From assembly GCF_003703475.1 (NCBI RefSeq), contig NZ_RDQM01000002.1, positions 182,948-246,947 of the forward strand: a stretch of 64,000 nt of DNA, read 5' to 3'. The position numbers and the translations under genes were made by a program. Shown here one piece after another: positions 1-10,056 of the stretch (position 1 is its first letter; every line of letters starts with the position of its first letter). The DNA comes from Allofranklinella schreckenbergeri (GTDB lineage Bacteria > Pseudomonadota > Gammaproteobacteria > Burkholderiales > Burkholderiaceae_C). Below the pieces are notes generated by a model. It saw only the letters and a list, made by a program, of their open reading frames with translations. It searched no databases and was not told the DNA's origin.

Positions 1-750
1 GAATTCGGCCAATTGCTTTTGTCCCAACGCTTCCTGGATTTGTGGTTTCACATCTTCCAGTTTGGGGGGCTGAATATCGCGGCTGTCTTTCAGCTTGAGA
101 ATGTGCCAGCCAAACTGCGTTTTCACAGGCGTTTCCGTCATTTTGCCTTTGGAGAGTTTCTTCAGCGCTTCGCCAAATTCAGGCACGTACGCTTCGGGGC
201 GGCTCCAGCCCAAATCGCCGCCGTTGGCACCTGAGCCAGGGTCTTTGGATTTTTCTTTGGCGATGGCCTCGAATTTGCTGGCGTCCTTTTTCAGATCGGC
301 AATGATGGCTTTGGCTTCTTCCTCTGTTTCGACAAGGATGTGAGAGGAGTGGTATTCCTTGCCTTTGTTTTCTGCCACGTATTTGTCGTATTCGGCCTTG
401 ACGGCAGCGTCGGAGACAGGGTTGTCTTTCTGGTATTTTTGGAACAGTGCACGGATGAGGAAGGTTTGGCGGGCCAGTTCCATTTCCTCCTTGAAGGCAT
501 CGGTTTTTTCGAGGCCCAATTTTTGAGCTTCCTGTTCAAATACGGCGCGGCGAATCAGCTCTTCTTTGACGTGCGCTTCCAGCTCGGGCGTTTTCTTTTG
601 ACCGGCTTGTTCAAATTGGTTGATGAAAAAATCGTAACGCGCTTGTGGAATGGCTACGCCATTGACGGTAGCGAGATTTTGCGCAGAAACGGGCAGGGCC
701 ATGGCGGCGAAGGAGCCTGCGAGCAAAACGGAAAGCAGTTGTTTTTTCAT
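1..750 (-). CDS. Parvulin-type peptidyl-prolyl cis-trans isomerase, C-terminus cut by window edge
   Basis: The ORF starts at the ATG at 750 and reads off the window, so 250 codons are visible and probably only a short C-terminal tail is missing. Residues 1-24 form a Sec signal peptide (MKKQLL, hydrophobic core, ending VSA-Q), so the product should act in the periplasm as an outer-membrane protein foldase. The parvulin domain starts near 'SSHILVETEEEA' and runs to 'GWHILKL', with the GGDLGW motif of PpiC/SurA-like rotamases between them. AAGAGGT lies upstream of the ATG at a plausible Shine-Dalgarno distance. It is co-directional with bolA and yciB upstream, an arrangement common in Burkholderiales. 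Which of the several parvulins of the cell this is cannot be told. Confidence 0.9.
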   Translation of the reverse strand, partial: MKKQLLSVLLAGSFAAMALPVSAQNLATVNGVAIPQARYDFFINQFEQAGQKKTPELEAHVKEELIRRAVFEQEAQKLGLEKTDAFKEEMELARQTFLIRALFQKYQKDNPVSDAAVKAEYDKYVAENKGKEYHSSHILVETEEEAKAIIADLKKDASKFEAIAKEKSKDPGSGANGGDLGWSRPEAYVPEFGEALKKLSKGKMTETPVKTQFGWHILKLKDSRDIQPPKLEDVKPQIQEALGQKQLAEF

Positions 751-850
751 GAGTTTTCAATACCTCTTGGTTGGGTTGCGTGGATTGCTAAACGATGTCA
801 AGGCCCATGCCTTTGCCCGAACAGAAATGCCTTATTGGCCTGGGGCCGGG

Positions 851-1126
851 TTATTTCAGTTCGATGGCCAAGGCGTGAAGCCCCGCATCGAAAAAGTCGC
901 GCAGGGCATCATACACAAGGCGATGGGCTGCGACGCGTGAGGATGAGGCAAATAATGGTGAAGCAATGTGAACCTTGAAATGGGTTCCAAAGCCTGTTCC
1001 ATTGGCGCCTGCGTGGCCTTCGTGCCGATGACTCTCGTCGATCACAAGAAGTTCCGTTGGCTGGAAAACTTGGCGCAAGCGCGCATCAATGGCTTCGGCG
1101 GTAACGGTTTGGGGGGCGGTGCTCAT
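851..1126 (-). CDS. bolA: BolA family protein
   Basis: A 91-residue protein of BolA length and fold. 'GTHFKVHIAS' followed by 'SRVAAHRLVYDAL' matches the conserved beta strand and helix with the invariant His that BolA proteins use, together with monothiol glutaredoxin, to bind Fe-S clusters. BolA proteins act in Fe-S trafficking and as morphology-linked transcription factors; which role applies here is not visible. The start codon overlaps the stop region of yciB by four bases, so the two genes are translationally coupled. Confidence 0.88.
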   Translation of the reverse strand: MSTAPQTVTAEAIDARLRQVFQPTELLVIDESHRHEGHAGANGTGFGTHFKVHIASPLFASSSRVAAHRLVYDALRDFFDAGLHALAIELK

Positions 1127-1713
1127 GGCGAATCTTGCGATGGGGGAGTCGTTGGTGGCTTGGTATCGTCGTTGATGACTTCGATCTCTTGGCCGTGATT
1201 GAACTGAATGAACAAAATCAGTGCCAATATGGCGATAAAAGTGATGACGGGGCTGCCAAAGGTTTTGTAATTGACCCAGAAGGATTCACTGAAGTTTTTG
1301 GCGATGACGATATTGGCAACGCCCATGATGGTGAATAAGGTGGCCATCCCCCAGACAAAGCTGCGCCAGGCGGCATCGGGCATTTTGATTTGGTTGCCTA
1401 ATAGGGTTTTGAGCAGATTTTTTTTCAAAATCAGCATGGAGCCAAGCAAAATGGTTGCGAGCAGCCAATTGACGACCGAAGAGCGCCACATGATGAAAAT
1501 GGGGTTTTGCAATATCAGGGCCAAACCGCCGAAAACGGCGATTAGCCCCATGGAAACCCATTGCATGCGTTGCACTTGATGGCCGAGGGCCAGGCTGACA
1601 ATGATTTGTAGGGCCGATGCGGCAATGGCGACGGCAGTGGCTGCGTAGATGCCCCATTTGACGTAGGTGACGTAAAACAGAACAAAGGGCAGAAAGTCAA
1701 ACAGGAATTTCAT
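1123..1713 (-). CDS. yciB: Septation protein A / inner membrane protein YciB (IspZ family)
   Basis: A 196-residue polytopic membrane protein with about five or six hydrophobic segments. 'MKFLFDFLPFVLFYVTY' at the N-terminus is the signature of YciB/IspZ proteins. The family works at the inner membrane in cell envelope synthesis and septation. The C-terminal tail is longer than in E. coli and rich in Asp, Pro and Thr. It overlaps bolA downstream by four bases and is the first gene of the yciB-bolA unit. Repeat copy 1 lies about 100 bases upstream of its start. Confidence 0.9.
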   Translation of the reverse strand: MKFLFDFLPFVLFYVTYVKWGIYAATAVAIAASALQIIVSLALGHQVQRMQWVSMGLIAVFGGLALILQNPIFIMWRSSVVNWLLATILLGSMLILKKNLLKTLLGNQIKMPDAAWRSFVWGMATLFTIMGVANIVIAKNFSESFWVNYKTFGSPVITFIAILALILFIQFNHGQEIEVINDDTKPPTTPPSQDSP

Positions 1714-1812
1714 GAAAAGACGGCTCTGCAGAGATCGGCAGGGCTGGCGTTTGGCAAGGCGGCTATTTTAAAGGCTTGGTGCGGCTTGGTGGAGGCTTGG
1801 TTGGATTTTATT

Positions 1813-1886
1813 GCAAATCAAAAAGAAATGAAATCGCCTTATTTTGGCAATTTATAATTCAAGTAATATTTACTTTGAAATGAAAT
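1813..1886. repeat. Dispersed intergenic palindromic element, copy 1
   Basis: Member of the 18-copy family. Left arm AATCAAAAAGAAAT, core GCCTTATTTTGGCA (a variant of TTTCGGCA), right arm TTTACTTTGAAAT. It lies between the livK-type gene and yciB, both on the minus strand. Confidence 0.75.
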
Positions 1887-1909
1887 CCATGTGAGGCGCC
1901 AGCCACGGC

Positions 1910-1944
1910 AACGGGGGGATGGGCTTGGAACCCATCCCCCCGTT
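1910..1944. terminator. Perfect 14-bp hairpin downstream of the LivK-type gene
   Basis: AACGGGGGGATGGG, a 7-base loop and the exact reverse complement form a strong stem. It lies 85 bases past the stop of the minus-strand binding-protein gene. The minus strand has no clear T-run after it, so it may work as an RNA 3'-end stabiliser rather than a classic intrinsic terminator. Confidence 0.55.
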
Positions 1945-2028
1945 TGTGTTGCTAGCCCAGGAGCACAAGCATTGCATGGCGCCCCTGGATGGCTTCAGCC
2001 GGGTTCAGCGGCTGGGTGCATGCATGGC

Positions 2029-3141
2029 TTATTTGTTGACGGTTTTGCTGCCGTCTTTATGCCAAGTGAAGACGTCGAACTCAAAGTGGTTCAGGTCGCC
2101 GGATTTATTCCAGGAGAGTTCGCCAATGGGGCTGGCGATCTTGGCGGTGCGCAGGAAGTTGGCGACTTTTTCGGGGTTGTCTTCGCCAGCGGCTTTGATG
2201 CCTTCGACGATGGCCATGGCTGCGGAATAGGCGGGGAGCTGGAAGGCGCCCGCTGCATCGCGTTTTTTGTCCTTGAAGGCTTTGACGATGGCAGCGTTGG
2301 CGGGGTTTTGCGAGAAGTCGGCGGGCAGGGTCACGAGCATGCCTTCGACGGCTTCGCCTGCGATGGCGTTGATGTCAGGGTTGCCGACGCCTTCCGGGCC
2401 CATGAATTTGGCTTTGAGGCCTTGCTCGGCAGCTTGGCGCAACAGCAGGCCCATTTCGGGGTGGTAGCCGCCGAAATAGACGAAATCGACGCCTTCGGTT
2501 TTCAGCTTGGTGATGACGGCGGAGTAGTCGGTATCGCCAGCGTTGATGCCTTCAAAGATGGGGGTGGCAACGTTGGCCGCTTGCAAGGTGCTGCGCACGG
2601 AGCTGGCGATGCCTTGACCGTAGGAGGCTTTGTCGTGCAGGACGGCGACTTTTTGCGGCTTGACCTTCTCGATGATGTATTTGGCGGCAGCGGGGCCTTG
2701 CTGGTCGTCGCGGCCGATGGTGCGGAAGATGTATTGGTAGTTTTTGCCGTCGGTCAGGGCTGGGGCGGTGGCCGATGCGGTAATCATCACCACGCCTTCT
2801 TCGTCATAAACGGGAGCGGCGGCGATGGTGGCGCCGGAGCAGACGCCGCCGACGACGTAATGGATTTTGTCGTTGACGACGCGGTTGGCGGCAACGGGGC
2901 CTTGCTTGGGTTCGCAGGCGTCGTCAATGACGACGACTTCGAGTTTCTTGCCCAGCACGCCGCCTGCGGCGTTGACTTGTTCAACGGCGGTGTTCAACCC
3001 TTCGCGAACCATGTCGCCGTATTGGGTCACCGGGCCTGTGGTGGGGCCGACGGCGGCGATTTTGATGGTGTCGGCAGCGTGGGCGGAGAAAGCGAGCACG
3101 CCAGCAGCGGCCAGGGCGAGGGTTTTGAGTTGGAAGGTCAT
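2029..3141 (-). CDS. Branched-chain amino acid ABC transporter substrate-binding protein (LivK type)
   Basis: A 370-residue periplasmic binding protein. I chose the ATG at 3141 because AAAGGAG precedes it and because it begins a clean signal peptide (MTFQLKTLALAAAGVLAFSAHA, cleavage before ADTIKIA). The mature part has the type-I fold features of LivK/LivJ: 'IAAVGPTTGPVTQYGDMV', 'VVGGVCSGATIAAAPVYDEEGVVMI' and 'FRTIGRDDQQGP'. It should capture Leu/Ile/Val or related amides for a LivHMGF importer. No permease or ATPase genes lie beside it, so it is an orphan or works with a transporter encoded elsewhere. It is flanked by repeat copies 1 and 2. Confidence 0.9.
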   Translation of the reverse strand: MTFQLKTLALAAAGVLAFSAHAADTIKIAAVGPTTGPVTQYGDMVREGLNTAVEQVNAAGGVLGKKLEVVVIDDACEPKQGPVAANRVVNDKIHYVVGGVCSGATIAAAPVYDEEGVVMITASATAPALTDGKNYQYIFRTIGRDDQQGPAAAKYIIEKVKPQKVAVLHDKASYGQGIASSVRSTLQAANVATPIFEGINAGDTDYSAVITKLKTEGVDFVYFGGYHPEMGLLLRQAAEQGLKAKFMGPEGVGNPDINAIAGEAVEGMLVTLPADFSQNPANAAIVKAFKDKKRDAAGAFQLPAYSAAMAIVEGIKAAGEDNPEKVANFLRTAKIASPIGELSWNKSGDLNHFEFDVFTWHKDGSKTVNK

Positions 3142-3274
3142 GTGAACTCCTTTGGATTGTTGCAGGGATCGACCTCGATCCCCCAAGGCGGCGAGCATAC
3201 ACGGCAAATGCCGCGCAGCACGGGCAAATGCCTAGGGGAAACGCTGATTTTCAGCGCGTCCTAGGGGTTTTCAC

Positions 3275-3350
3275 TATAAATCAAAGGAAACAAAATATGC
3301 CTGTTTCGGCATGATGTGTATGTAATTTATTTTCTCTTGATGTAAATTAA
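3275..3350. repeat. Dispersed intergenic palindromic element, copy 2
   Basis: Left arm AATCAAAGGAAACAAAA, core TGCCTGTTTCGGCATGATG, right arm TTATTTTCTCTTGAT. It lies between nadE and the LivK-type gene, both on the minus strand, and is the only notable content of the 285-base gap. Confidence 0.85.
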
Positions 3351-3426
3351 TACAAAGGGACGGTTTTTCGCCGTGCGCTCGACCTTGGGGCCTGGGCTGC
3401 GGCCCAAGTGATGGCATGCCTTTGTT

Positions 3427-5154
3427 TCAATCGCGGTAGCGGTTGGTGATGGGGTAGCGCCAGTCGCGCCCAAAGCTGCGGGCGCTGAGTTTGGGGCCGG
3501 GGGCGCTTTGCTGGCGTTTGTATTCGCTGATGCGCAAGAGTTTGAAGACTTGCGCTACGCGCTCTGCCGGGTAGCCGGCGGCGATGATTTGCTCGGCGCT
3601 GTGCTCCTCTTGCATGCGCAGGCGCACGATGGCGTCGAGCATTTCGTAGGGTGGCAGGCTGTCTTGGTCGGTCTGGTTTTCGCGCAGCTCGGCGCTGGGC
3701 GGGCGGGTGATGATGCGCTCGGGGATGGGGTTGGCCGGGCCTAGGCCGAAGGTGTGGCCGTTGCGCCAGCGCGCCAGGGCAAAGGCTTCGGATTTGAAGA
3801 TGTCTTTGAGCGGGGCAAAGCCGCCGCAACTGTCGCCGTAAAGCGTGGAGTAGCCCATGGCGACTTCGCTTTTGTTGCTGGTGGTCAGCAGCAGGCCGCC
3901 GAATTTGTTGGAGATGGCCATCAGCATGACGCCACGGATGCGCGCTTGCAGGTTTTCTTCTGTCGCGTCCTCTGCGCGGCCTGCGAACAGGGGGGCGAGG
4001 CTGTGTTTGAAGCCTTCGAAGGTTTCGCGGATGCTGATTTCGTCGTAGCGCACGCCCAGGCGCTGCACCATCTCGCGTGCGTCGTCCACGCTGATGGAGG
4101 CGGTGTAAGGCGAGGGCATCATGATGGCGTGCACGCGATCGGCGCCGAGCGCGTCCACCGCGATGGCCAGCACCAGGGCGGAATCCAGCCCGCCCGATAG
4201 GCCCAGGAGGACATGGGAGAAGCCGTTTTTGCGCACGTAATCGCGCGTGGCCAGCGTCAAGGCGTGCCAGGTGGCGTGATGGCGGAGGGCATCAGGGCTG
4301 TTGGCGCTGCTTTCGCTGATGGGGCCGCTCGCGTCGTTTTCACTCAGCCATTGCAAGCCGTCAGGGCCAGCGGCCAGGCGCAGCGGCCACAGGCATTCTT
4401 CAAACGCGGGGGCATGGCCTGCTGTTTGCCCGTTGGCTTGCATGGCGAAGGAGTGCCCATCGAAAACCAGCTCGTCTTGCCCGCCCAGCAAATTGGCGTA
4501 AAGCAGGGGCAAGCCGGTCTCTTGGGTGCGCGCGCGTGCCATACGCAGGCGCGCAGCGGGCTTGTCATGGGTGAAAGGCGATGCGTTCAAGGCCAGCAAC
4601 GCTTGTGCGCCCGCAGCTTTGGCGCGAGCCGCAGGCTCGGCCTTCCAGGCGTCGGCGCAAACCAGAATGCCTAGGCGCATGCCTGCGATTTCGATCACGG
4701 GATCGGGCTGTGCGTGATGGTGAATGCCGCTGAGGAAGTAGCGCTTTTCATCAAAAGCGCCTTCATTGGGGAGGGTTTGCTTGCGCCAAGCGCCCAGGCG
4801 CTGGCCTTCGCGCAGCAGGCTGACGACTTGGCTGGCCGGGGGGAGGATGCTGGTGTCCGGCGGCAAAGGGGTTTGGGGATCCAAAGCCTCGACGTGGCTG
4901 ATGAGGATATGCAGGCTAGGCCATTGCGTGCTGGCTTCTTGCAACTGCTGCAATGCTTGCGCGGCATCGTGCAAAAAGCGCGGCCTGGCATACAAATCGC
5001 CTGCGGCGTATCCGGTCAAAAACAGTTCTGGGAAGACCAGCAGGCTGAGCCCTTGTGCATGTGCGTGGGCTGCGGCGGCGAGCGCCTGGGCCAGATTGCC
5101 CTGCCAATCGCCCACTGTCGGGTTGAGCTGTGCAACGCAAATGGATAAGGCCAT
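3427..5154 (-). CDS. nadE: Glutamine-dependent NAD+ synthase
   Basis: A 575-residue two-domain enzyme that amidates nicotinic acid adenine dinucleotide to NAD+ using glutamine, the last step of NAD synthesis in the cytoplasm. The N-terminal nitrilase-type amidase domain shows the triad Glu43 (FPELFLTGY), Lys125 (WRKQTLPN) and Cys166 (GILVCADAW). The C-terminal ATP-pyrophosphatase domain has the P-loop SGGLDS at 320-325 and the later motifs 'TTSNKSEVAMGYSTLYGD' and 'FKSEAFALARWRN'. Length fits the family. A glnK gene often follows nadE in related bacteria, but here repeat copy 2 follows instead. Confidence 0.97.
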   Translation of the reverse strand: MALSICVAQLNPTVGDWQGNLAQALAAAAHAHAQGLSLLVFPELFLTGYAAGDLYARPRFLHDAAQALQQLQEASTQWPSLHILISHVEALDPQTPLPPDTSILPPASQVVSLLREGQRLGAWRKQTLPNEGAFDEKRYFLSGIHHHAQPDPVIEIAGMRLGILVCADAWKAEPAARAKAAGAQALLALNASPFTHDKPAARLRMARARTQETGLPLLYANLLGGQDELVFDGHSFAMQANGQTAGHAPAFEECLWPLRLAAGPDGLQWLSENDASGPISESSANSPDALRHHATWHALTLATRDYVRKNGFSHVLLGLSGGLDSALVLAIAVDALGADRVHAIMMPSPYTASISVDDAREMVQRLGVRYDEISIRETFEGFKHSLAPLFAGRAEDATEENLQARIRGVMLMAISNKFGGLLLTTSNKSEVAMGYSTLYGDSCGGFAPLKDIFKSEAFALARWRNGHTFGLGPANPIPERIITRPPSAELRENQTDQDSLPPYEMLDAIVRLRMQEEHSAEQIIAAGYPAERVAQVFKLLRISEYKRQQSAPGPKLSARSFGRDWRYPITNRYRD

Positions 5155-5218
5155 GGGATTACCTCCATTGAATCGTCCCGCCTGATTGGCGGATCGGCGG
5201 CAAGAGAAACAGCCCCGT

Positions 5219-5240
5219 GGTTGGGGCTGTAGGGTGTTTG
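5219..5240 (-). terminator. Intrinsic terminator of def
   Basis: ACAGCCCC, six-base loop and GGGGCTGT. On the minus strand the stem is followed by TTTCTCTT. It lies 10 bases past the def stop codon. Confidence 0.7.
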
Positions 5241-5249
5241 GGATTGGGT

Positions 5250-5750
5250 TTAGCCTTTGGCGCGTTTGAGCATTTTGCTTTTGATGCGGTTGCGCTTGAG
5301 AGGGGAGAGGTAATCGACGAACAATTTGCCCATGAGGTGATCCATCTCATGCTGGATGCAAACGGCTTGCAAGCCTGTGGCCTCAATCGTGCGCCATTGG
5401 CCGTGTTCATCTTGTGCTTTGACGTGAACGGATGCGTGGCGTTCGACGCTGTCGTAAATGCCGGGGATGGAGAGGCAGCCTTCGTCGTCGCAGGTTTTTT
5501 CTTCACTGACCCAGGTCAGTTCCGGGTTAATCAGCACCAGGGGCTGGTTGCGCTCTTCGGTGGTATCCATCACGAACATGCGCTCATGCACATTGACTTG
5601 CGTTGCGGCCAAGCCGACGCCGTTGGATTCGTACATGGTTTCCAGCATGCGCGCAGCGATGTCTTTGATGCGTTCATCGACCTGGGCTATGGGTTTGGCA
5701 ACGGTTAAAAGACGGGGGTCAGGGAATTGGAGAATTTCCAGTGTGGACAT
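5250..5750 (-). CDS. def: Peptide deformylase
   Basis: A 166-residue metal hydrolase that removes the N-formyl group from nascent proteins at the ribosome. All three family motifs are present: GVGLAATQ at 44-51, EGCLS at 90-94 with metal ligand Cys92, and HEMDH at 134-138 with the two metal-binding His and catalytic Glu. I chose the ATG at 5750 because it begins the family-typical 'MSTLEILQFPDPRL'; the upstream in-frame extension resembles no deformylase. In related genomes def is next to fmt, which is absent here. The divergent neighbour is a LysM protein. Confidence 0.96.
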   Translation of the reverse strand: MSTLEILQFPDPRLLTVAKPIAQVDERIKDIAARMLETMYESNGVGLAATQVNVHERMFVMDTTEERNQPLVLINPELTWVSEEKTCDDEGCLSIPGIYDSVERHASVHVKAQDEHGQWRTIEATGLQAVCIQHEMDHLMGKLFVDYLSPLKRNRIKSKMLKRAKG

Positions 5751-5964
5751 GTGTAGTGGTGGGCGATGGCTTAGAGTGTCGTTATTTTCGTCATTTTTGC
5801 CATTGATCACAGTTGGGCGGCAAAAAAGCATTGCTTTGCACCGGGCTTGCAATGAGAATCCAAGCGGCCTTGTCACAATTTGGGACGATTGTTAGCGTGT
5901 GTATGCATTGCTGCCTTGTGTAGGGCAAACAGTTTGGGCTTGGCCCGAGATTTGCAGTGAGACT

Positions 5965-7188
5965 ATGAATCTATCCAGAAAAAACCATTCCATTACACGT
6001 TCGTGGCCTCAGGCGGGAGGCCTGTTGTCCATAGCGATGGCAGCGTGCTTGTTGGCAGGGCCAGCCCAAGCACACAAATACCCCGTCAGCGCCCATCAGC
6101 GCGCTATTGCACAGCAAGTTGCGGCTCGCGGCTTGCCCGTTCATGAATTGCGTGCGGATGCGCCGCAGACATACACCGTGAAACGCGGCGATACCCTTTG
6201 GGGGATTTCAGGGATGTACCTGAGCAAGCCTTGGCGCTGGCCCGAGTTGTGGGGCATGAATGCATCCACCGTTAAAAACCCCCATTTGATTTATCCCGGC
6301 CAAGTGCTCCACCTTGACATCCATGAGGGCTATGCCCGTTTGGGTGTGCGCTCCAGCGGGGCTGGCGGGGTTGTGAAACTTTCCCCGGGCGTGCGTTTGG
6401 AGCCTATGGAAAGCGCGCCGCTGCCCACCGTGCGCCGCGACTTGATTGAGCCATTTTTGGTGCGCCCAGTTATCAAGGACTTGAATGACATGGGTGATTT
6501 GCCCACGGTGTTGGCTTCGGTGGATGATCGCCTGATCATGGGGAACGGCGACCGCATTTACGTGCGTGGCAGCGATGCCGTGCCGCTTTCCACGCGCGAA
6601 GGCTCCCCGAAACACCTCTCCATCTTCCGCAAGGCCAAGCCTTTGCAAGACCCCGAAACCCAGGACATCCTGGGCTTCGAGGGCGAATATGTGGGCCAGG
6701 CACGGATTGTGCGCGACGAGTTCTTTGAAGAGGCGGTGGATAAAAAAGGCCGCCCCATTGAGGAGTACCGCCCAGCCACCTTGGAAGTCACCAAGGCCGT
6801 GACGGAAGTGCGTGTAGGCGACAAGCTGGATTTGATCAAGGAAGAGGCCGAATACGCCAATTTTGTGCCCCACTTGCCACCGCCGCACATCGAGGGCCGG
6901 GTAGTTTCCATTTATGCCGATCAGGCGGTAACCAATGCGGGTTCTGGCCAAGTGGTTGCAATCAATCTGGGCAGTAACGATGCGATGGAAGTCGGCCATG
7001 TGGTGCAAATTCTGCGCAAAGGCCGTTTGGCGCGTGACCCTGAACAGAAAGGCGGACGCGTGCGTTTGCCCGATGAACCCAACGGCGTGCTGTTGATTTT
7101 CCGTGTGTTTGATCGTGTCTCCTATGGTTTGATCATGGATAGCCATGATCCCGTTTCGGTAGGCGACAAGTTGGTTGCTCCGCAATAA
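5965..7188 (+). CDS. Secreted LysM peptidoglycan-binding protein
   Basis: A 407-residue protein. I chose the ATG at 5965 over an upstream in-frame ATG at 5899 because it begins a signal peptide ending GPAQA-HKYP. One LysM domain at about 67-115 ('YTVKRGDTLWGIS' ... 'IYPGQVLHLD') should bind the glycan of peptidoglycan. The remaining ~290 residues are of the kind found in the LysM protein encoded beside dprA, fmt and def in Burkholderiales; their function is unknown. It is divergent from def. A possible promoter is TTGTCA near 5871 with TAGCGT 17 bases later, which is weak evidence. Confidence 0.85.
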   Translation: MNLSRKNHSITRSWPQAGGLLSIAMAACLLAGPAQAHKYPVSAHQRAIAQQVAARGLPVHELRADAPQTYTVKRGDTLWGISGMYLSKPWRWPELWGMNASTVKNPHLIYPGQVLHLDIHEGYARLGVRSSGAGGVVKLSPGVRLEPMESAPLPTVRRDLIEPFLVRPVIKDLNDMGDLPTVLASVDDRLIMGNGDRIYVRGSDAVPLSTREGSPKHLSIFRKAKPLQDPETQDILGFEGEYVGQARIVRDEFFEEAVDKKGRPIEEYRPATLEVTKAVTEVRVGDKLDLIKEEAEYANFVPHLPPPHIEGRVVSIYADQAVTNAGSGQVVAINLGSNDAMEVGHVVQILRKGRLARDPEQKGGRVRLPDEPNGVLLIFRVFDRVSYGLIMDSHDPVSVGDKLVAPQ

Positions 7189-7222
7189 ACGCTATCGGCA
7201 GTTCTGCTGCATGCCATTGACG

Positions 7223-7259
7223 ACCGCGCCAGGCTCCAGGACTTGGCGCGGTATTTTTA
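7223..7259 (+). terminator. Intrinsic terminator after the secreted LysM gene
   Basis: ACCGCGCCA and TGGCGCGGT form a 9-bp stem followed by ATTTTTAT. It lies 35 bases past the stop at 7188. Confidence 0.8.
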
Positions 7260-7353
7260 TGTGCGCTGCCTGAAATTCCCTTTGGCGCTAAACTGTGGTG
7301 GCCCATACGGTTGGTTTGGGCTGTTTTTTAATAGTTTTAAATAGGAGTGCACT

Positions 7354-7827
7354 GTGGGTCTTTTCAGTTTTATCAAGGAAGCCGGCGAAAAACTGTTTGG
7401 AGGCAAAAGCGCTGAGGCTGCGCCCAGCGAGCAGCCTGATCTCAACCAAACGGCGGCGCAAGCCATCGAAAAGTACATTGCCACGCAGGGGCTGCAAGTT
7501 TCAGACGTCAAAGTGGCATTTGACGGCGCCACAGGCAAAGTGACCGTCACCGGGGTGGCGCAAACGCAGCAGGACTTGGAAAAAGTCACCTTGTGCTGCG
7601 GCAATGTGGCCCATGTGACAGAAGTCGATAACCAAATGAGTGTGACGACGCCTGAGCCAGAGGCGCAGTTTCACGATGTGGTCAAAGGCGATACGCTGTC
7701 GCACATCGCTAAGAAATACTATGGCGATGCGAACAAGTACCCCGTCATTTTCGAAGCGAACAAGCCTATGTTGACGCACCCCGACAAAATTTATCCGGGG
7801 CAGAAATTGCGTATTCCACCGCTGTAA
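7354..7827 (+). CDS. kbp: BON-LysM protein, Kbp (YgaU) family potassium-binding protein
   Basis: A 157-residue cytoplasmic protein starting at GTG 7354, with GGAG seven bases upstream deciding the start. 'MGLFSFIKEAGEKLFG' is the family N-terminus. A BON domain follows at about 27-88 ('VKVAFDGATGKVTVTGVA') and then a LysM domain at about 107-156 ('HDVVKGDTLSHIAKKYYGD' ... 'IYPGQKLRIPPL'). The E. coli homologue binds K+ and supports growth in high external K+. No signal peptide is present, so the LysM domain is not a secreted cell-wall anchor. Confidence 0.92.
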   Translation: MGLFSFIKEAGEKLFGGKSAEAAPSEQPDLNQTAAQAIEKYIATQGLQVSDVKVAFDGATGKVTVTGVAQTQQDLEKVTLCCGNVAHVTEVDNQMSVTTPEPEAQFHDVVKGDTLSHIAKKYYGDANKYPVIFEANKPMLTHPDKIYPGQKLRIPPL

Positions 7828-7846
7828 AGCATGCGCATAGGTTGGC

Positions 7847-7873
7847 AAAAAGCCGGGCAATGCCCGGCTTTTT
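7847..7873. terminator. Bidirectional terminator between kbp and purF
   Basis: AAAAAGCCGGGC / GCCCGGCTTTTT with a 3-base loop, placed between convergent genes, with A- and T-runs on both sides. Confidence 0.9.
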
Positions 7874-7903
7874 GCTGCGCTGCGTTCTTGAGTCAGGAAA
7901 GCT

Positions 7904-9379
<1,476 letters not shown>

Positions 9380-9454
9380 GGGATGGATCTCCTGGAGGGG
9401 ACTGTATGTAGATGAGGCAAAAGCAAATAAGAGGCTGCAGCGGTCACAGGCATT

Positions 9455-10018
9455 TCACCGATGGGGGGGCAGCAGCGGCAAGGCGCTGGCCGCGCCAGCC
9501 GGGGGCAACGAGGGCAATTGCAGGGACTGAGGGGTTTGCAGGATCGTCCAGCCTGGTAGCCATTGGGCCAATTCCAGGCGGGCCAGCTCCAGCAGCGGGC
9601 CGGTGGCTGACGAGGTCCACCATAGCTGGTCGTTCCAGCGCAGCGCATGGATGACCACAGCCAGCAAAACGCCAAGCAGCACAATGCGCACAAAACCCGC
9701 CAACGCGCCGATAAAACGGTCAGCAGGGCGCATACCCAATGCTTTGATCGAGCGCCTGGCCATGCTGGCGAACATGGAAGAGAGAAACACCAACACAATG
9801 AAAACGGCCAGCATGCCCAGCACGCGCTGGGCCTCGTCACTGATGGAGCCAAAGATAAGCATCATGCCCAGCTCAGGCCCCAAGCGCATGGCACCCAAAG
9901 CGCCCATCAGCCAGCCCAACAGGCTGATGCATTCAAACACGAAGCCACGCCAGATGCCTACAGCCACAGAAAGAAAGGCCAGCATCAAAAAGGCCAGGTC
10001 AAACCCGTTCAGCGTCAT
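9455..10018 (-). CDS. cvpA: CvpA family inner membrane protein
   Basis: A 187-residue protein with four hydrophobic segments in the first 120 residues. 'DLAFLMLAFLSVAVGIWRGFVFE' matches the CvpA start. The family was named for colicin V production in E. coli and lies upstream of purF in many gammaproteobacteria and betaproteobacteria; its biochemical role is not settled. The C-terminal ~50 residues are hydrophilic and Pro/Leu rich, longer than in E. coli. Confidence 0.92.
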   Translation of the reverse strand: MTLNGFDLAFLMLAFLSVAVGIWRGFVFECISLLGWLMGALGAMRLGPELGMMLIFGSISDEAQRVLGMLAVFIVLVFLSSMFASMARRSIKALGMRPADRFIGALAGFVRIVLLGVLLAVVIHALRWNDQLWWTSSATGPLLELARLELAQWLPGWTILQTPQSLQLPSLPPAGAASALPLLPPHR

Positions 10019-10056
10019 GGAGGAGGGGACTGTCAGCCAGGGGAACGCAGCAATAT

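Noticed and set aside
1891..3264. 457-codon open frame on the plus strand
   Set aside because: It is antisense to the LivK-type gene. Its Gly/Val/Asp/Phe-rich composition is what the complement of a G+C-rich coding frame produces, and it shows no family motif.
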